From positions 18,276,597 to 18,340,596 of the forward strand of contig NC_044301.2 of the NCBI RefSeq assembly GCF_004027225.2: a stretch of DNA of 64,000 nt. The letters run 5' to 3'. Position numbers and translations under genes: made by a program. A model generated the notes under the pieces. That model saw only the letters and a program-made list of their open reading frames with translations. It had not been told where the DNA came from and ran no database searches. Positions 12,405 to 24,200 of the stretch are shown here, piece after piece. The first letter of the stretch is position 1, and every line of letters starts with the position of its first letter. The DNA comes from Strigops habroptila. Its lineage: Eukaryota; Chordata; Aves; Psittaciformes; Psittacidae.

Positions 12405-12778
12405 AAAGACTCCTAGAATGGTTTGGATTGGAAGGGACCTTAGAGCTCATCCAGTTCCAACCCCCTGCCATGGGCAGGGACACCTTCCACTAGACCAGGT
12501 TGCTCCAAGCCCCTGTGTCCAACCTGGCCTTGAACACTGCCAGGGATGGGGCAGCCACAGCTTCTCTGGGCACCCTGTGCCAGCGCCTCAGCACCCTCAC
12601 AGGGAAGAACTTCTGCCTAAGAGCTCATCTCAATCTCCCCTCTGGCAGGTTAAAGCCATTCCCCCTTATCCTGCCCCTACAGGCCCTTGTCCAAAGCCCC
12701 TCTCCAGGTTTCCTGTAGCCCCTTTAGGCACTGGAAGCTGTTCCAAGGACTTCCCAGAGCCTTCTCTTCTCCAGAAGA
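12405..12778 (-). mobile_element. CR1 LINE, 3' fragment
   Basis: Antisense CR1 3' end. The plus strand shows TTCCAACCCCCTGCCATGGG and CCTGTGTCCAACCTGGCC, matching the fragment at 1461-2228. It stops in the segment equivalent to FSLEKRRL. Confidence 0.9.
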
Positions 12779-15700
12779 AATAAAACCTATCAAATACACA
12801 AAGTTCCCATGGCAGAGTTGTGCTTCTAAAGCACAAGTTTGGCCACAGTAGCAGTAGATCAAGGTTTTGAGTAATTACAAGCAGGGCTGAAGAGAGATGA
12901 CAATGCATTGGTCAGTCACACGAGTCACACATGAACATTTGACTTCAATTAGACCTCAATGCCATAATGAATAATAGAGAAGGCAATAAAGATTATGCTG
13001 GCACAGGCACTGCCGTGGCACGCCAGCTTCACAGCCACCACATACAAACTGGGAATTGGCAGGACACAAGGAAAAACAAAGCACAGCAACATGACACAAT
13101 TCTAATGAGATACTCGAAAGACACGAATCCCAGCACAGCACCTCTGCCCGCACTACGTTAAAGCAAGGAATAAATTCAAAGTCTACTGAGCAATCATAAG
13201 CTCAGGAGAGGGAAAACTAAAAAACAACACCACCACAAACCCGAACAGTTTAAAATGCTGAACACATGTTGACAATGGAGCAGAACAGGACAAACTTCAT
13301 CACATTAGCTTGCCTTTAATTTACTACAAGGTGACAGTGTTTTAGCTTGAAGCTCCTGTGTCAAGAGGGAAATCAAGCAGTGCATATGACGAGCTCTGCT
13401 CCACTCTGTGAAGATACCAACACATGTTGAAGTGACTTGGAGACCAAGAGGAGAAATTTTAAAACACAATATGTTGGCAGCTAGGGGAAATACTGTTATG
13501 AAAGGAAATCTGAACAAAGAAGCCTAAAGAATAGAACGTCAGGTAGCATATCACAACAAATTGCCACCTTTCTATCACTAATCACTGATAACACTAACTT
13601 ATTGCTTATACCACTAAATATCCCCCTTTTATTCCTTAATTTTAACAAGCAAGCAAAAAGCTTGAGGGAAATGGACTTTGATATCACCTGATAGGCAAAG
13701 TATGAGAGATGTCTTACTTTATAGGAAGGAACCAAAATGTTGTAAGTAATCTATTTCAGCCTATTCATTAGGCTCACAGCAAATGAAGCATGCTGAGAGC
13801 CAGACCTCTAATGTGAAAATACTAAAAACAAACCAAGAGCACTGAAGTTGTACAGAAAACCATCACATCCCTTCTAAGAAAAAAAGAGTATTAAGAAAAG
13901 CACAGAACAAAGTAACAGCGAGATGAAGGGAGCCACTGAGTAACCACTGAATTCCGAGGCCACGGAGGAAGATACCAGAGTGGCCAACATGAAGCACTGC
14001 AGCCAAACTCCATGGATAGGAGGTGAAGGCAAACAAAAAGGAAAGTTAAGACTTCAAGGAAACCAATCACCCCACCTATGCAGAAGCATACACCAGTACC
14101 ACAGCTGAGGGAGGTGTGGGGACTAGCTGAATTAGAGTATAAGCAATCTAAGACCAAGTAGAGAACCAAAATTAAGCTAACGAACAATCAGCAATAGCAA
14201 AAGCAATGGCAAGAGATGTGCAGAATGCTAGGCACTGCATTAAAAGATCCTGAAGGAGCTTCCTAGGCAGGTGATAAACAGCACATGCTGAAAACTTTCA
14301 GTTAGCAGGAACCTTGAGAGAGTGTTTGGATGAAAAGGGGAGAGACAACAAGAAATGATCACGTAAATACAATTGAGCTTCATGCATCTAAAAAAAAAAA
14401 CAAAACAACAAAACAAAACACACAAACAAAAACCACCACCACAAAACAAAACAAAAAAACCACCCACACCAGCAGAAATACACAATGTATTCAACCAGAC
14501 CTAGGAGAACAAATAGCGGAGATTAGGGCATGAAGGAATAACAGTAACATCCTAAAGGAAGAGACACAGGAATGGGTGCCAGCAGGAGAGAGGACCTCTT
14601 TTGCTGAGTGGGCTTCAGCAGATAACAGACACACGCAAAAGCACTTGCAGAAGAAAGGACCAGATTTAGATCAAAAAGATCAATTCTTTACATTTGGATA
14701 AATGCAAAAGAAAAATACATTTAACAGCATCCTGGATTCTTAAAAAGAAAAGTACGAGATTCTTAAAGTAGTTTTCTTGCACAGTCCTGCAGAAATCCAC
14801 AGTCAAATACTGGAGTCCAGGAGGAGACAAGAAATGAGGGAATATTTCAAATGGCTCGTAGGTGCTGAGAACATCCACTGTGAACAGATTTCTACAGTTT
14901 AGCAGGGAAACAGCAAAAAATTTTAATCCTGAGAAGTAAACAGGGGAATAGTCACAGGACACAAATGGATGTGGATCTCCACATGACAATCTTATAGCGC
15001 CAATCTACGTACAGAACATTGTAAGGCAGAACTGAACCGAGGACCAACATGAGAGAAAAAAAACACACCAAAACAAATGCATTCACTGTGAGACAAAGGA
15101 CAGAAAAATTAAAAGCATGAGGCAAAGCTAGTGCTAAGTGGAAAAAAAATCTCTTATGTTGAAGAAAACACTGACACAGAGCCACCAAATACACCAGCAT
15201 TCAGAAAATAGTGCAGTATCTACAAGGCTGAATAAATTTAGAAGAGAAAAGGCAGCTCTTTTGTCCGTGCTTCCCCATGAAGCAAAGTTCTCCTGTGTGA
15301 GAAACACTGACAAGTGCAGGCTGAGCACAGAACAAGCTCTGGGCTCGGGTGGATACAGAGAGCTTCAGAGCAAGATTTTGGAATAACAGAACAGAAAATG
15401 AAACCCAGGATGACTACAGTCATTCTCGGTAATGTCTCCGCTACACTAAGACTCTACCCAGAATGGACACTGCACCTACTGCTGCACAACAGGAGGTAAG
15501 AAACAGCAGTATTAAAGAAAGGGGAGCAATGAAGATATGAAAGATAGAAAGTGATGAGCAGGACAGAATCAAAGGGCTTAAAAGAGAAATGCATGCTTGA
15601 TATCAGCACAATGCAGGCAGTGCAAAGACCTGCTTTGTAAGCTGTGAACTAAGAGCAAAGCAGCACCCTGGTGTTATCGCTGCCCAATCCAGTGCCCAAA

Positions 15701-15890
15701 CAAGAACCTCTAGATAAAGAGCTGCACTTGGTAGCTCACTCCACATCTTCATATTTTCTCTGTAAGAGCAAAAACTTGCTCTGCAGAAATATTTTACATT
15801 GACAGTGGTAAACAGTTGCAGGATTCTGACTTTTTACTTCGATATAAAAATATCCCAGAGCTCAAGAAGATTCTTCCGAGTGCTCCCGAG
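12779..15890. other. Gene-free stretch with A-rich simple repeat
   Basis: About 3.1 kb of AT-rich sequence without a supported gene. An (AAAACA)n-like tract lies at 14387-14462. Open frames of 60-107 codons on both strands overlap each other and look random. It may be first intron of a head-to-head neighbour (RSPRY1 in human), which is inference from synteny only. Confidence 0.45.
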
Positions 15891-15989
15891 CTCCCAGGAG
15901 ATCCCAGAGCAGCCGGTCACCTCGCCCCCAGCCCGCCTCGGACCGCTGGAGCAAAGCCCATGTTTGGCAAGTCATACAGGCACCAGGAC

Positions 15990-17480
15990 AAGCTCCCAGC
16001 ACCCGCCGTGACACCGAACGGCCCCTGCCCCGGGGCGCCCGATTGCACCAAACCCCCGTTTCATCCCAGTTTTGCTACTTTCTTTTGCGAGCTCCCAACC
16101 TTGCACCTCAGCCCGGCTCTCACCGGCTCCGGGGCCTCCCCGAGCAGCACAGGGAGAACCCGGCGTGCAGCAGCCACGGCCACCCACCTCTTCCCACCGG
16201 CTGCCGTTCCTGGGGGGTACGGGAGACCTCAGCGAGGCAGCGCGCTGCCACAAGAGCCAGGGGAGCGCAGCCACTGCCTCGGGCCCGGCCCCGCACACGG
16301 CGGGCTCCAGCCCTCACCCCCTCCCCCAGAACCCTGCCCCAGTAGCGGCGGCGTCACATGCGGGAAGCCAGACAGTAAGGTAGGGGCAAGTACCACACTC
16401 TCCCCTCGTTAACCCGAGGCCAGCCCCAGCATACCGGACCCGCCGCCACAGCCCAACCCAGCGCGGTCCCTTCCCCTCAGCACCAGCACGGTGCCCCCTC
16501 AGCCTCGCGGTGTCCACCCGCCCCTGCCACCCGAGGGTGAAGTGCTGCCCGCCCCACCGCCGCCCCACCTCAGAACCGGTGAAGCGCAGGAGAGCCCATA
16601 CCACCCGACCCGGCCACTCCTTTGTGCCGCGGCGGCGCACAACCCGACCCAGCCCCCGCCATCTTCCGGGTGACCCGCTACTCCCCCAGCACGAGCGCTT
16701 CACCCAATCGGGGCGCGAGGCCGTCCTGACGTTACCTGCCGCGCGTACGGCCGCTCGCGCGTTCCTCTTCCTTCCGTAAGAGCAACGGGAATTGGCTGTT
16801 GGAGGGGAGGGGACGCTTAAGGAAGAGCTTGTTCGGTTATCTCTTACTGGCGGAGGTGGCGGGGCGGCTGGTAGTGGCGAGCGAACTGGGGCGGCCTGTT
16901 TGGAGGGGATTGGTGGTGGTGCGCTGGGTTGAGTTGCGCTTCTCACTGTGACGGGCTGGCGGTCGCGGTACGTGTGGGCCATGGCGGTATCTGCGGCAGG
17001 GCCGGGGCTCTGTGTGCGTGGTGGGGAAACCGGCCGTGCCCGGGCTGCGGGGCCCTTCGGGTGCAGGGGCGAAGAGGGCCGGGGCTGGGTCCTGCGAGCG
17101 CGGCGGGACGAGCCGTGGGAGGAGGCAGCTCCCGGAGCCAGGGGCGTTGGGGGGGAAGGTAGAGAGAAGAGGCCGTGGTGAGGGCCTGGAGCAGGCCCCG
17201 GCCCCGGTCCCGGCCCCGCACGCCAGGCCTGCGCCAGGGAGGCTCGCTCGCTCCGAGCGGTACCGGCAGCGGCGAGGCTGGATCTCGGTGGCGGGTTCTT
17301 GACTGGGTACACCGTGGTTGGAGCGACGCCTGGCCCTGGCTCTGCGGTGGCTCCAGGCTCGGCGCACTGCACTGGGCTTGATGTGCGGCGAGTTGCGGGG
17401 AGCGCCGCTGGGTGTGTTGCAGTAGTGGGGAGCGGGGCCCGCTGTTGAATGAGCTCTGAGGGTGTCGGGAGCTGCACAGG
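15990..17480. promoter_or_regulatory. CpG island, likely bidirectional promoter
   Basis: About 1.5 kb of GC-rich, CpG-dense sequence stands out from the AT-rich surroundings. CCAAT boxes occur at 16703-16707 (plus) and, inverted, near 16791 and 16905. A candidate minus-strand splice donor (CAG then GTAACG) lies at 16736, and a candidate plus-strand donor (GCG then GTACGT) at 16967. PSME3IP1 starts here. In human it shares a head-to-head promoter with RSPRY1, so the minus-strand donor could end the first exon of that gene. Confidence 0.75.
16840..16967 (+). other. Candidate non-coding first exon of PSME3IP1
   Basis: The gene's ATG is in an exon that opens with a splice acceptor, so an upstream non-coding exon must exist. 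The best donor in the CpG island is GCG|GTACGT at 16967/16968. The transcription start is not known and the left boundary given is approximate. Confidence 0.4.
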
Positions 17481-18852
17481 GGTACCCACGAACGGCTCCA
17501 GATCCCTTCCAGCCTGGGCGGTGGCAAGGGCTGTGCAGGTATTGTTTTTGTTTTGATCCTGGGAATGTCACCATCCGGTAGCGTCAAGAGGTGCAGTTTA
17601 CCGCTGTGACGTGGACTTCTGTCATTCACCATGGCTGGGTGTCACTCGCTAGAACACAATCATAAGTGCAAGTGGACTTAAATGTGATGCTGCTCGAGTT
17701 TTATTTTTTTTTTCCCCCACATCTTTGTGCCCTGGCGCGTGGTTGTTGGGTATTATTATTTGCTGAAATGCATTTGTTCAGCCACCAGTTTCCAGGACCA
17801 CAGTGAAAACATTGTAGTTGTATGTCAAAACCTTAATCTACTTTAGGTGTCTTAAAATATGATGTCTAAGTGAACTGGCTGTTCCAGAAGGAAGGTGGTT
17901 TGCTGTTGAAGGCTTTAGTCCCAGATGATACTGTGCCCTTGCTGAATCCTTCTCTTCCAGTTTGTTTTTATGACTTTCTGTCACCGTTGTATCAGAACGT
18001 TTCATTTCCTCTCTAAATGGACTGTCTGAGGTGACACAAGTGGAGTGCCAGGTTATCTTGGTTTTACAGCACATGGGCAGGAAAGCTGGCCATGTGATTA
18101 GGACCTCTAGTCAGAAGGGAGATTCAATTCTCATTTTCTCTATATGTTTCCAGCTTGAACCACCTTTAGAAATGACACTCAAAGGGCTGGTGTTCCATGC
18201 TTTTTGGAAAGGGGACTTGGCTTAGGGTGGATTTTTGTTAAATATTAAAAAAGAAACAAAAGAAAGTTTAAAAAAAAAAAAAAGCACCCTTGGCCTGACC
18301 TTCCTTTCCCCAGCGCTTAAGAAGATCATTTTGTCTTCTCTTGATAATTCCTACCTTAAGAATGCATTCTCCTGTAAAAAATATTTGTCCAGTACCTTAA
18401 CCTGGATTTCTCCTGAGACTTCAATTTGTCATTTGTATTACAGACAATACCCCACAAAAGTACCAGTTTTTGTAAGAACTTTGGGACTCTGCTTCCTGTA
18501 GGGAGTGGTTCCTGGTGGTACAAAGGAGGGATAAACTTAGTTCTTCCATTAGCTGGGTTACTGTGTCCGTCCCTCCCTCCCTCCCTGGAAGAGTAAGTGT
18601 TCTGGGTTCTCTTCCAGAGCTGAAATGCAGGCAGGCTGAGATCCTAAGTGAATAATGCTTGACAGTGCACAGGGGGCAATCGTCTGTAGTCCTTGAGGTA
18701 CCTGTTGAAGTTATACCAAGGAAATAGGAAACTAGAAGAAAATGAGGTTAGCATAGCTTTAAATGAACAGCTGTGTTTAGGTCGTGTCTACCTTGTACTT
18801 GCCTATACAGGCTTGGTGTAAGAAGCAAAAATAGGCATTAATGCTCCGTTCT
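17481..18852. other. Intron 1 of PSME3IP1, no other feature
   Basis: Non-coding. A short TCCC repeat lies near 18567-18590. No exon or regulatory motif was recognised. Confidence 0.5.
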
Positions 18853-19403
18853 TGTCATGGTTTAACCCCAGCTGGCAGCCAAGTACCACGCAGCTGCTTG
18901 CTGACTCCCTGCCCAGCCCCCCCTGTGGGATGGGGAGGAGAACTGGAAAAAGGTCAAATCTGGGGGTTGAGATAAGAACAGTTTAATAACTGATATAAAG
19001 AAAAATATAGTAATAAGGGGGGTGTGTGTGAGAGGAATGAAACCCAAGTGATGCACAATACAATGTCTTACCACCTGCCTACTGATACCCAGCCCAACCC
19101 AAGCGGTGATTGGTCCCTACCAGGTGACTCCCCCTGGTTTCTATACTGGGCATGATGTGCTGTGGTATGGAATACCCCTTTGGCTAGTTTGGGTCAGGTG
19201 TCCTGTCTCTGCTTCCTCCCGGCTTCCCCTCCTCCCTGGCAGAGCATGAGACTGAAAAGTCCTTGATGGGAGTAAGCATTACTTAGCAACAACTAAAAAC
19301 ATCAGTGTGTTATCAGCATTGTTCTCGGGCTAAAGTTGAAAACACAGCACTGCACCAGCTACTAGGAAGAGAATTAACACTATCCCAGCCAAAACTCAGG
19401 ATA
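18853..19403 (-). repeat. Solo LTR in intron 1, TSD GTTCT
   Basis: Antisense LTR of the main ERV family, from TGTCATGGTTTAACC to CAGGATA. Perfect 5-bp target duplications GTTCT flank it at 18848-18852 and 19404-19408. It is more diverged than the other copies (its right part around 18900-19050 differs most), so it is probably an older insertion. Confidence 0.93.
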
Positions 19404-19514
19404 GTTCTATAGCATGGAGCTTTCAGGGTAAATATTGAAAGGAGCCACATAAGACTTGCATAAGCAGTTTGTTTCATCCTGGGCTTACAGGTGTCAAGAC
19501 CATGAGTTTCCTTC

Positions 19515-20273
19515 TTAGGATGGGTCACCTGGGTCAGGGCAATCCCAGCTACAGGTTGGGTGGAGAAGAGATTCAGAGCAGCCCTGCAGAGAAGGACTTG
19601 GGGGTGTTGGTTGACGAGAAGCTTAACATGAGCTGGCAGTGTGCACTTGCAGCCCAGAAAGCCAACCGTATCCTGGGCTGCATCAAAAGAAGCGTGACCA
19701 GTAGGTCAAAGGAGGTGATCCTGCCCCTCTGCTCTCATGAGACCTCACTTGGAGTATTGTGTACAGTTCTGGTGTCCTCAACATAAAAAGGACATGGAGC
19801 TGTTGGAGCAAGTCCAGAGGAGGGCCACGAGGATGATAAGGGGGCTGGAGCACCTCCCGTATGAAGACAGGCTGAGAGAGTTGGGGCTGTTCAGCCTGGA
19901 GAAGAGAAGGCTGCGTGGTGACCTCATAGCAGCCTTCCAGTATCTGAAGGGGGTCTACAAGGATGCTGGGGAGGGACTCTTCCTTAGGGACTGTAGTGGT
20001 AGGACAAGGGGTAATGGGTTCAAACTTAAACAGGGGAAGTTTAGATTGCATATAAGGAGGAAGTTCTTTACAGTGAGGGTGGTGAGGCACTGGAATGGGT
20101 TGTCCCGGGAAGTTGTGAATGCTTCATCCCTGGTGGTGTTCAAGGCCAGGTTGGACAGAGCCTTGGGCGACATGGTTTAGTGCAAGGTGTCCCTGCCCAT
20201 GGCAGGGGGGTTGGAACTAGATTATCTTAAGGTCCTTTCCAACCCTAACTATTCTGTGATTCTATGACTCCTT
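19515..20273 (+). mobile_element. CR1 LINE, 3' fragment in intron 1
   Basis: A 5'-truncated CR1 starting at the segment [12 protein letters not shown] and ending in ATTCTGTGATTCTATGA. It lacks 5 bases (ACTCT) of ORF2 at 19730/19731, which shifts the frame; the copy at 36503-37969 lacks the same 5 bases. Confidence 0.93.
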
Positions 20274-21068
20274 GGAGCATCTCCACCCTGTGCTAAGTAT
20301 TGAAATAGGGACCTGGCCAGTACTCAGTACTAGGATCTCTTGAAGAAGAAAGAAGGGGCTGTGCTCACTTGGTCACAAGTGCTGCTCCTGTTTTCTATTT
20401 CCAGCCCTGTTTTAGCCCACGGGAGTTCCATCTTTCACTCACCTCTTGAGCTCTGTGTAACCCTGACAGACAGCCCTCAGCATCGTCTGTCCAAGCCTAG
20501 CTCTCCCCAGAGCTGCGAAGAGGTGAAGAATGCTTTTGAAGGTTAGAGAGATTGGTTGCTAACTTCTGAAATCTCACTGTTAACCACTTGTAAATACATG
20601 TATCCAAAACACTGAAAACAGGACAGCTTTCTTGATGGGCAAAAGGAACTTAGGAAAAGTGAGGGCAAGGTGTCAAATCCTTTTTCCAGAACAGAGAGGT
20701 GCGAGAACTGAAATAAAAGGTTGTGAGTGTAGGGGTGGGTTTTTAATGTTTTAGGGGGGTTATATTTATTTAAGCAAGGTAAATCCAAAGTGGAGTGGGG
20801 AAAATTCCATTAAAATATGACTTTTAGGAAAGCAGCCTGAGGCAGGCAACTAACAGGGAAGACTTAATTAGGAAAAAGAATAAAAAAGGAGTAATAGGTG
20901 GTGCTGTAGCAGTTATGCAGTGAGTAGGTATCTCGGTACTATGTGGTGGTCTTTAGAGAACTGAAATTATTACAAGTGCTGCAGGTCTGTTTTTCAGGAT
21001 GTGTAGTAACCTCTCGTGCACTGACAAGTGAAATCAGGTCTCTGATGTCTTTCATATTGTGTTTTTAG
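20274..21068. other. Intron 1 of PSME3IP1, 3' part
   Basis: Non-coding up to the acceptor at 21067-21068; no feature recognised. Confidence 0.5.
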
Positions 21069-21214
21069 GACGGGCTGTTCCACAATGGATGGTGCAGATG
21101 GTACTGCTGACCTTGTGATTAACAAGAGGTTTGTGTCTGAATCGGAGCTAGAGGAGCGACGGAAGAGGAGGCAAGAGGAATGGGAAAAGGTCCGAAAACC
21201 TGAGGATCCAGAAG
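21069..21214 (+). other. PSME3IP1: PSME3IP1 exon 2 (start codon)
   Basis: Acceptor GTTTTTAG precedes 21069. There are 16 untranslated bases, then ATG at 21085 in context CCACAATGG. It encodes residues 1-43 plus one base. The donor is GAAG|GTATGG. Confidence 0.93.
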
Positions 21215-24200
21215 GTATGGGATAGATTTTAATAATTATAGGAAGGAGATCTGAGAATATTTTGCTTTGTGGAAAACAGAAATAAAAGGTAATAGTTTGT
21301 ATTCTACAATTTGAAAAGGTTTCTACATAAAGGAACTAATATCTGTTGGTGATTTAGTATTTTTAACGTATGGTCTCATTTCCCGATTTGTTCCTTCCTT
21401 TCAGAATGCCCGGAGGAGGCGTACAACCCATGTTCCTTGTATGAAATACTTCAGGAACAGAGAGAAAAAAAGCAGCAGGAGTTTGAGGAGAAGTTTAAAT
21501 TCAGTAAGCACCAGTAGTTCCTATTCTGAACCAAAACCCAGCAAGCTGCATGTATTGTGTGCAGCAGCTGTGTACAACATTTGACTGAGGGACATATCTG
21601 TGCGTTTTGTCTGTCTCTGAGAGATAAATAGAGGCTTCAGAAAAGTATTATTCATGTCTTGTATTGTTCAAGATGTTCCTGCAGACAACACATTGTCCTG
21701 GGCCCTGTGACAGCACTGCGCAGGTGTGACACTCAGAAGTTGCTTGCAGTTTCAAAGCTGCATTCCTGTAAAGCATGGAATGCTTGGCTTATTTTGCACA
21801 ATTAAATAAAAAAATCCCCTGATACCAATCCCTGGAAGAGTAGAAATGTAATGTGGTTTTGAGACTTGAACTCTGTCCTGGTTTCAGCTGTAACAGTTAA
21901 TTTTCTCCTCCTTAGTAGCTGGTGCAGTGCTGTGTTTTTGTCTTTAGTCTGAGAACAGTGCTGATAACACACCGATGTCTTTAGTTGTTGCTAAGTAATG
22001 TTTACTCCGATCAAGGACTCTTCAGTCTCATGCTCTGCCAGTGAGGAGGGGCACGGGAAGCCAGGAGGAAGCAGAGAAAGGACACCTGACCCAAACTAGC
22101 CAAAGGGCTATTCCATACCACAGCACGTCATGCCCAGTATACAGACTGGGGGGAGTTACCCAGAAGGCCCAGATCACTGCTCAGGTCGGGCTGGGTATCG
22201 GTTGGTGGGTGCTGAGCAATTGTATCCTCTCCTCTTGTTATTTCCCTTATCATTATTATTATTGGTGGTAGCAGTAGTGGTTTTGTATTATACCTTAGTT
22301 ACTGGGCTGTTCTTATCTCAACTCATGGGAGTTACATTCTTTCCATTCTCCTCCCCATCCCTCCAGGAGTGGGGGGAAAGGGAGGGAGTGAGCGAGAGTG
22401 GCTGTGTGGTTCCGAGTTGCTGGCTGGTCTTAAACCACAACAAACTCATTCTTTAATACAAGACCATTCTATTTGAATCAATAAAAAGAAGTCCTGTTCC
22501 AGCAGCTGTTACATTTCCAAGCCATAATTAGTTGACACAAAAGTGAATTGAGGCTCAAGATGACTATTTGGAAGTAAACATGCAGGAGTTGATTATTCTA
22601 GAAGTAGGTGTTTAGCTCTTCTAATGAAGTAGAAACCTAATTTCTGCTGATGTTTGAATTTCTGGTTTTATAGAAAAATCCTTTGCATTGTATCACCTGT
22701 ATATGTGCTGCTGAGTGCAAAGATGATAATGAGAACTAGAAAATTATTAGTCAACCATTTTGGGAAAAAGGGAGCTATAGGCTCTTATCTAAAGAGAAGT
22801 GAGGATGATACTGTGAGAGTCCATTTTAAGGTGGGTTCTGATCCATTTTAGTTCTTTAGCTGGAAGCCTTACCCTTAAATGATTGTGTTTTACCTCATCA
22901 GAGTTCAGCCCAGTTTGGCCACTTGTGACAAGATTTGTCCCCTTATATGCTTGAATTTGCCTTAAAATGTTCATAAATAATTTTTCTATCCATGGGAATT
23001 TTGGAGGTGTAGAAAACGAGTTTAGTGCACTGTCATTCCAAACTGTCAGAATTGATGACGGGACTTGAGAGGAGAAACACCTTAATGCCGAAGAACTGTG
23101 TTTGCATAAATACACAAACTTAGTTACACTCTAAACTTTTTGTGCAGATAAAAACCAGTACGCAGACTAGCAGTTCTTCTTTCTGCTGGCTTATTCAGCA
23201 TTGCAAGAATGTCTTCCTTTTCAAAGTAAAGTAATTTTAGTAGACTGTTACAGCATTTTAAATGAAGAATAATCCTAGAATCACAAGAGTGGTTTGTGTT
23301 GGAAGGGACATTAAAGCTCATCCAGTTCCAACCCCCTGCCATGGGCAGGGACACTTTCCACTAGACCAGGTTGCTCCAAGCCCCTGTGTCCAACCTGGCC
23401 TTGAACACTGCCAGGGATGGGGCAGCCACAGCTTCTCTGGGCAGCCTGTGCCAGCGCCTCACCACCCTCACAGGGAAGAATTTTTTTCCGTTCTCTATAA
23501 TGCAACTTTAAAAATTTTCTTTCTGAATGATTATATAACCAAAATAAGGAGAAGTGGAAGTTATTTCCTGTCTCTCAAGTGTCACTTGTATTTTTGGTGG
23601 TGAAAAGTGGAAAGTACAGATAGCAGCATGAATGCATCAGTCTCCAACTGTACCTACAGGATTCTTTCCAGCTGGAGAGTTTACAGTTTACTGAAGTGTA
23701 AACTCTTGATCCAAGTCATCATTGGTGATGTGACTAAGCAATTCTTGTTCAGGTAGCCACCAGGAAACTGACTGCTAGCAACCTGGATGGGAAAGACTTC
23801 TAGTAACTGTCTAATTGTTTCCCTTGCCCAGTTATATTAGATCTGTACCATCTTCCCTTTGGTTCAGGAAACCTGTAAACCCAGTACTGGAATGAAAAGC
23901 ATCCCTGAGAGGGGGTAACAACTGAGAAGGAAACCAACTGCTGCCTTTAAGGCAACCCCTGCAGAATAACATACCTGGTAACCTGGAAAACAAACCCTAC
24001 TGCAGAGTATTTAGTAGGGAATAATGACTACAAACAGCAAGCCTTGGTCTTTCTAAAAAAGATTATTTTTTTAATTACCTTTCCAACTAAATCATTTGAT
24101 TGAAAGACATTGAACATTTACAGAACAGAAAATGAAAGACCTTCCTACTGCACTAGCGTGCACTGTCCTTAGGGCAGCCTGTTTAGAAGGAATTTATTTT

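Noticed and set aside
16314..17489. 391-codon open frame on the minus strand
   Set aside because: It lies in the CpG island, is rich in Pro, Arg, Ala and Ser, overlaps open frames on the other strand, and resembles no known protein. GC-rich DNA gives few stops by chance.
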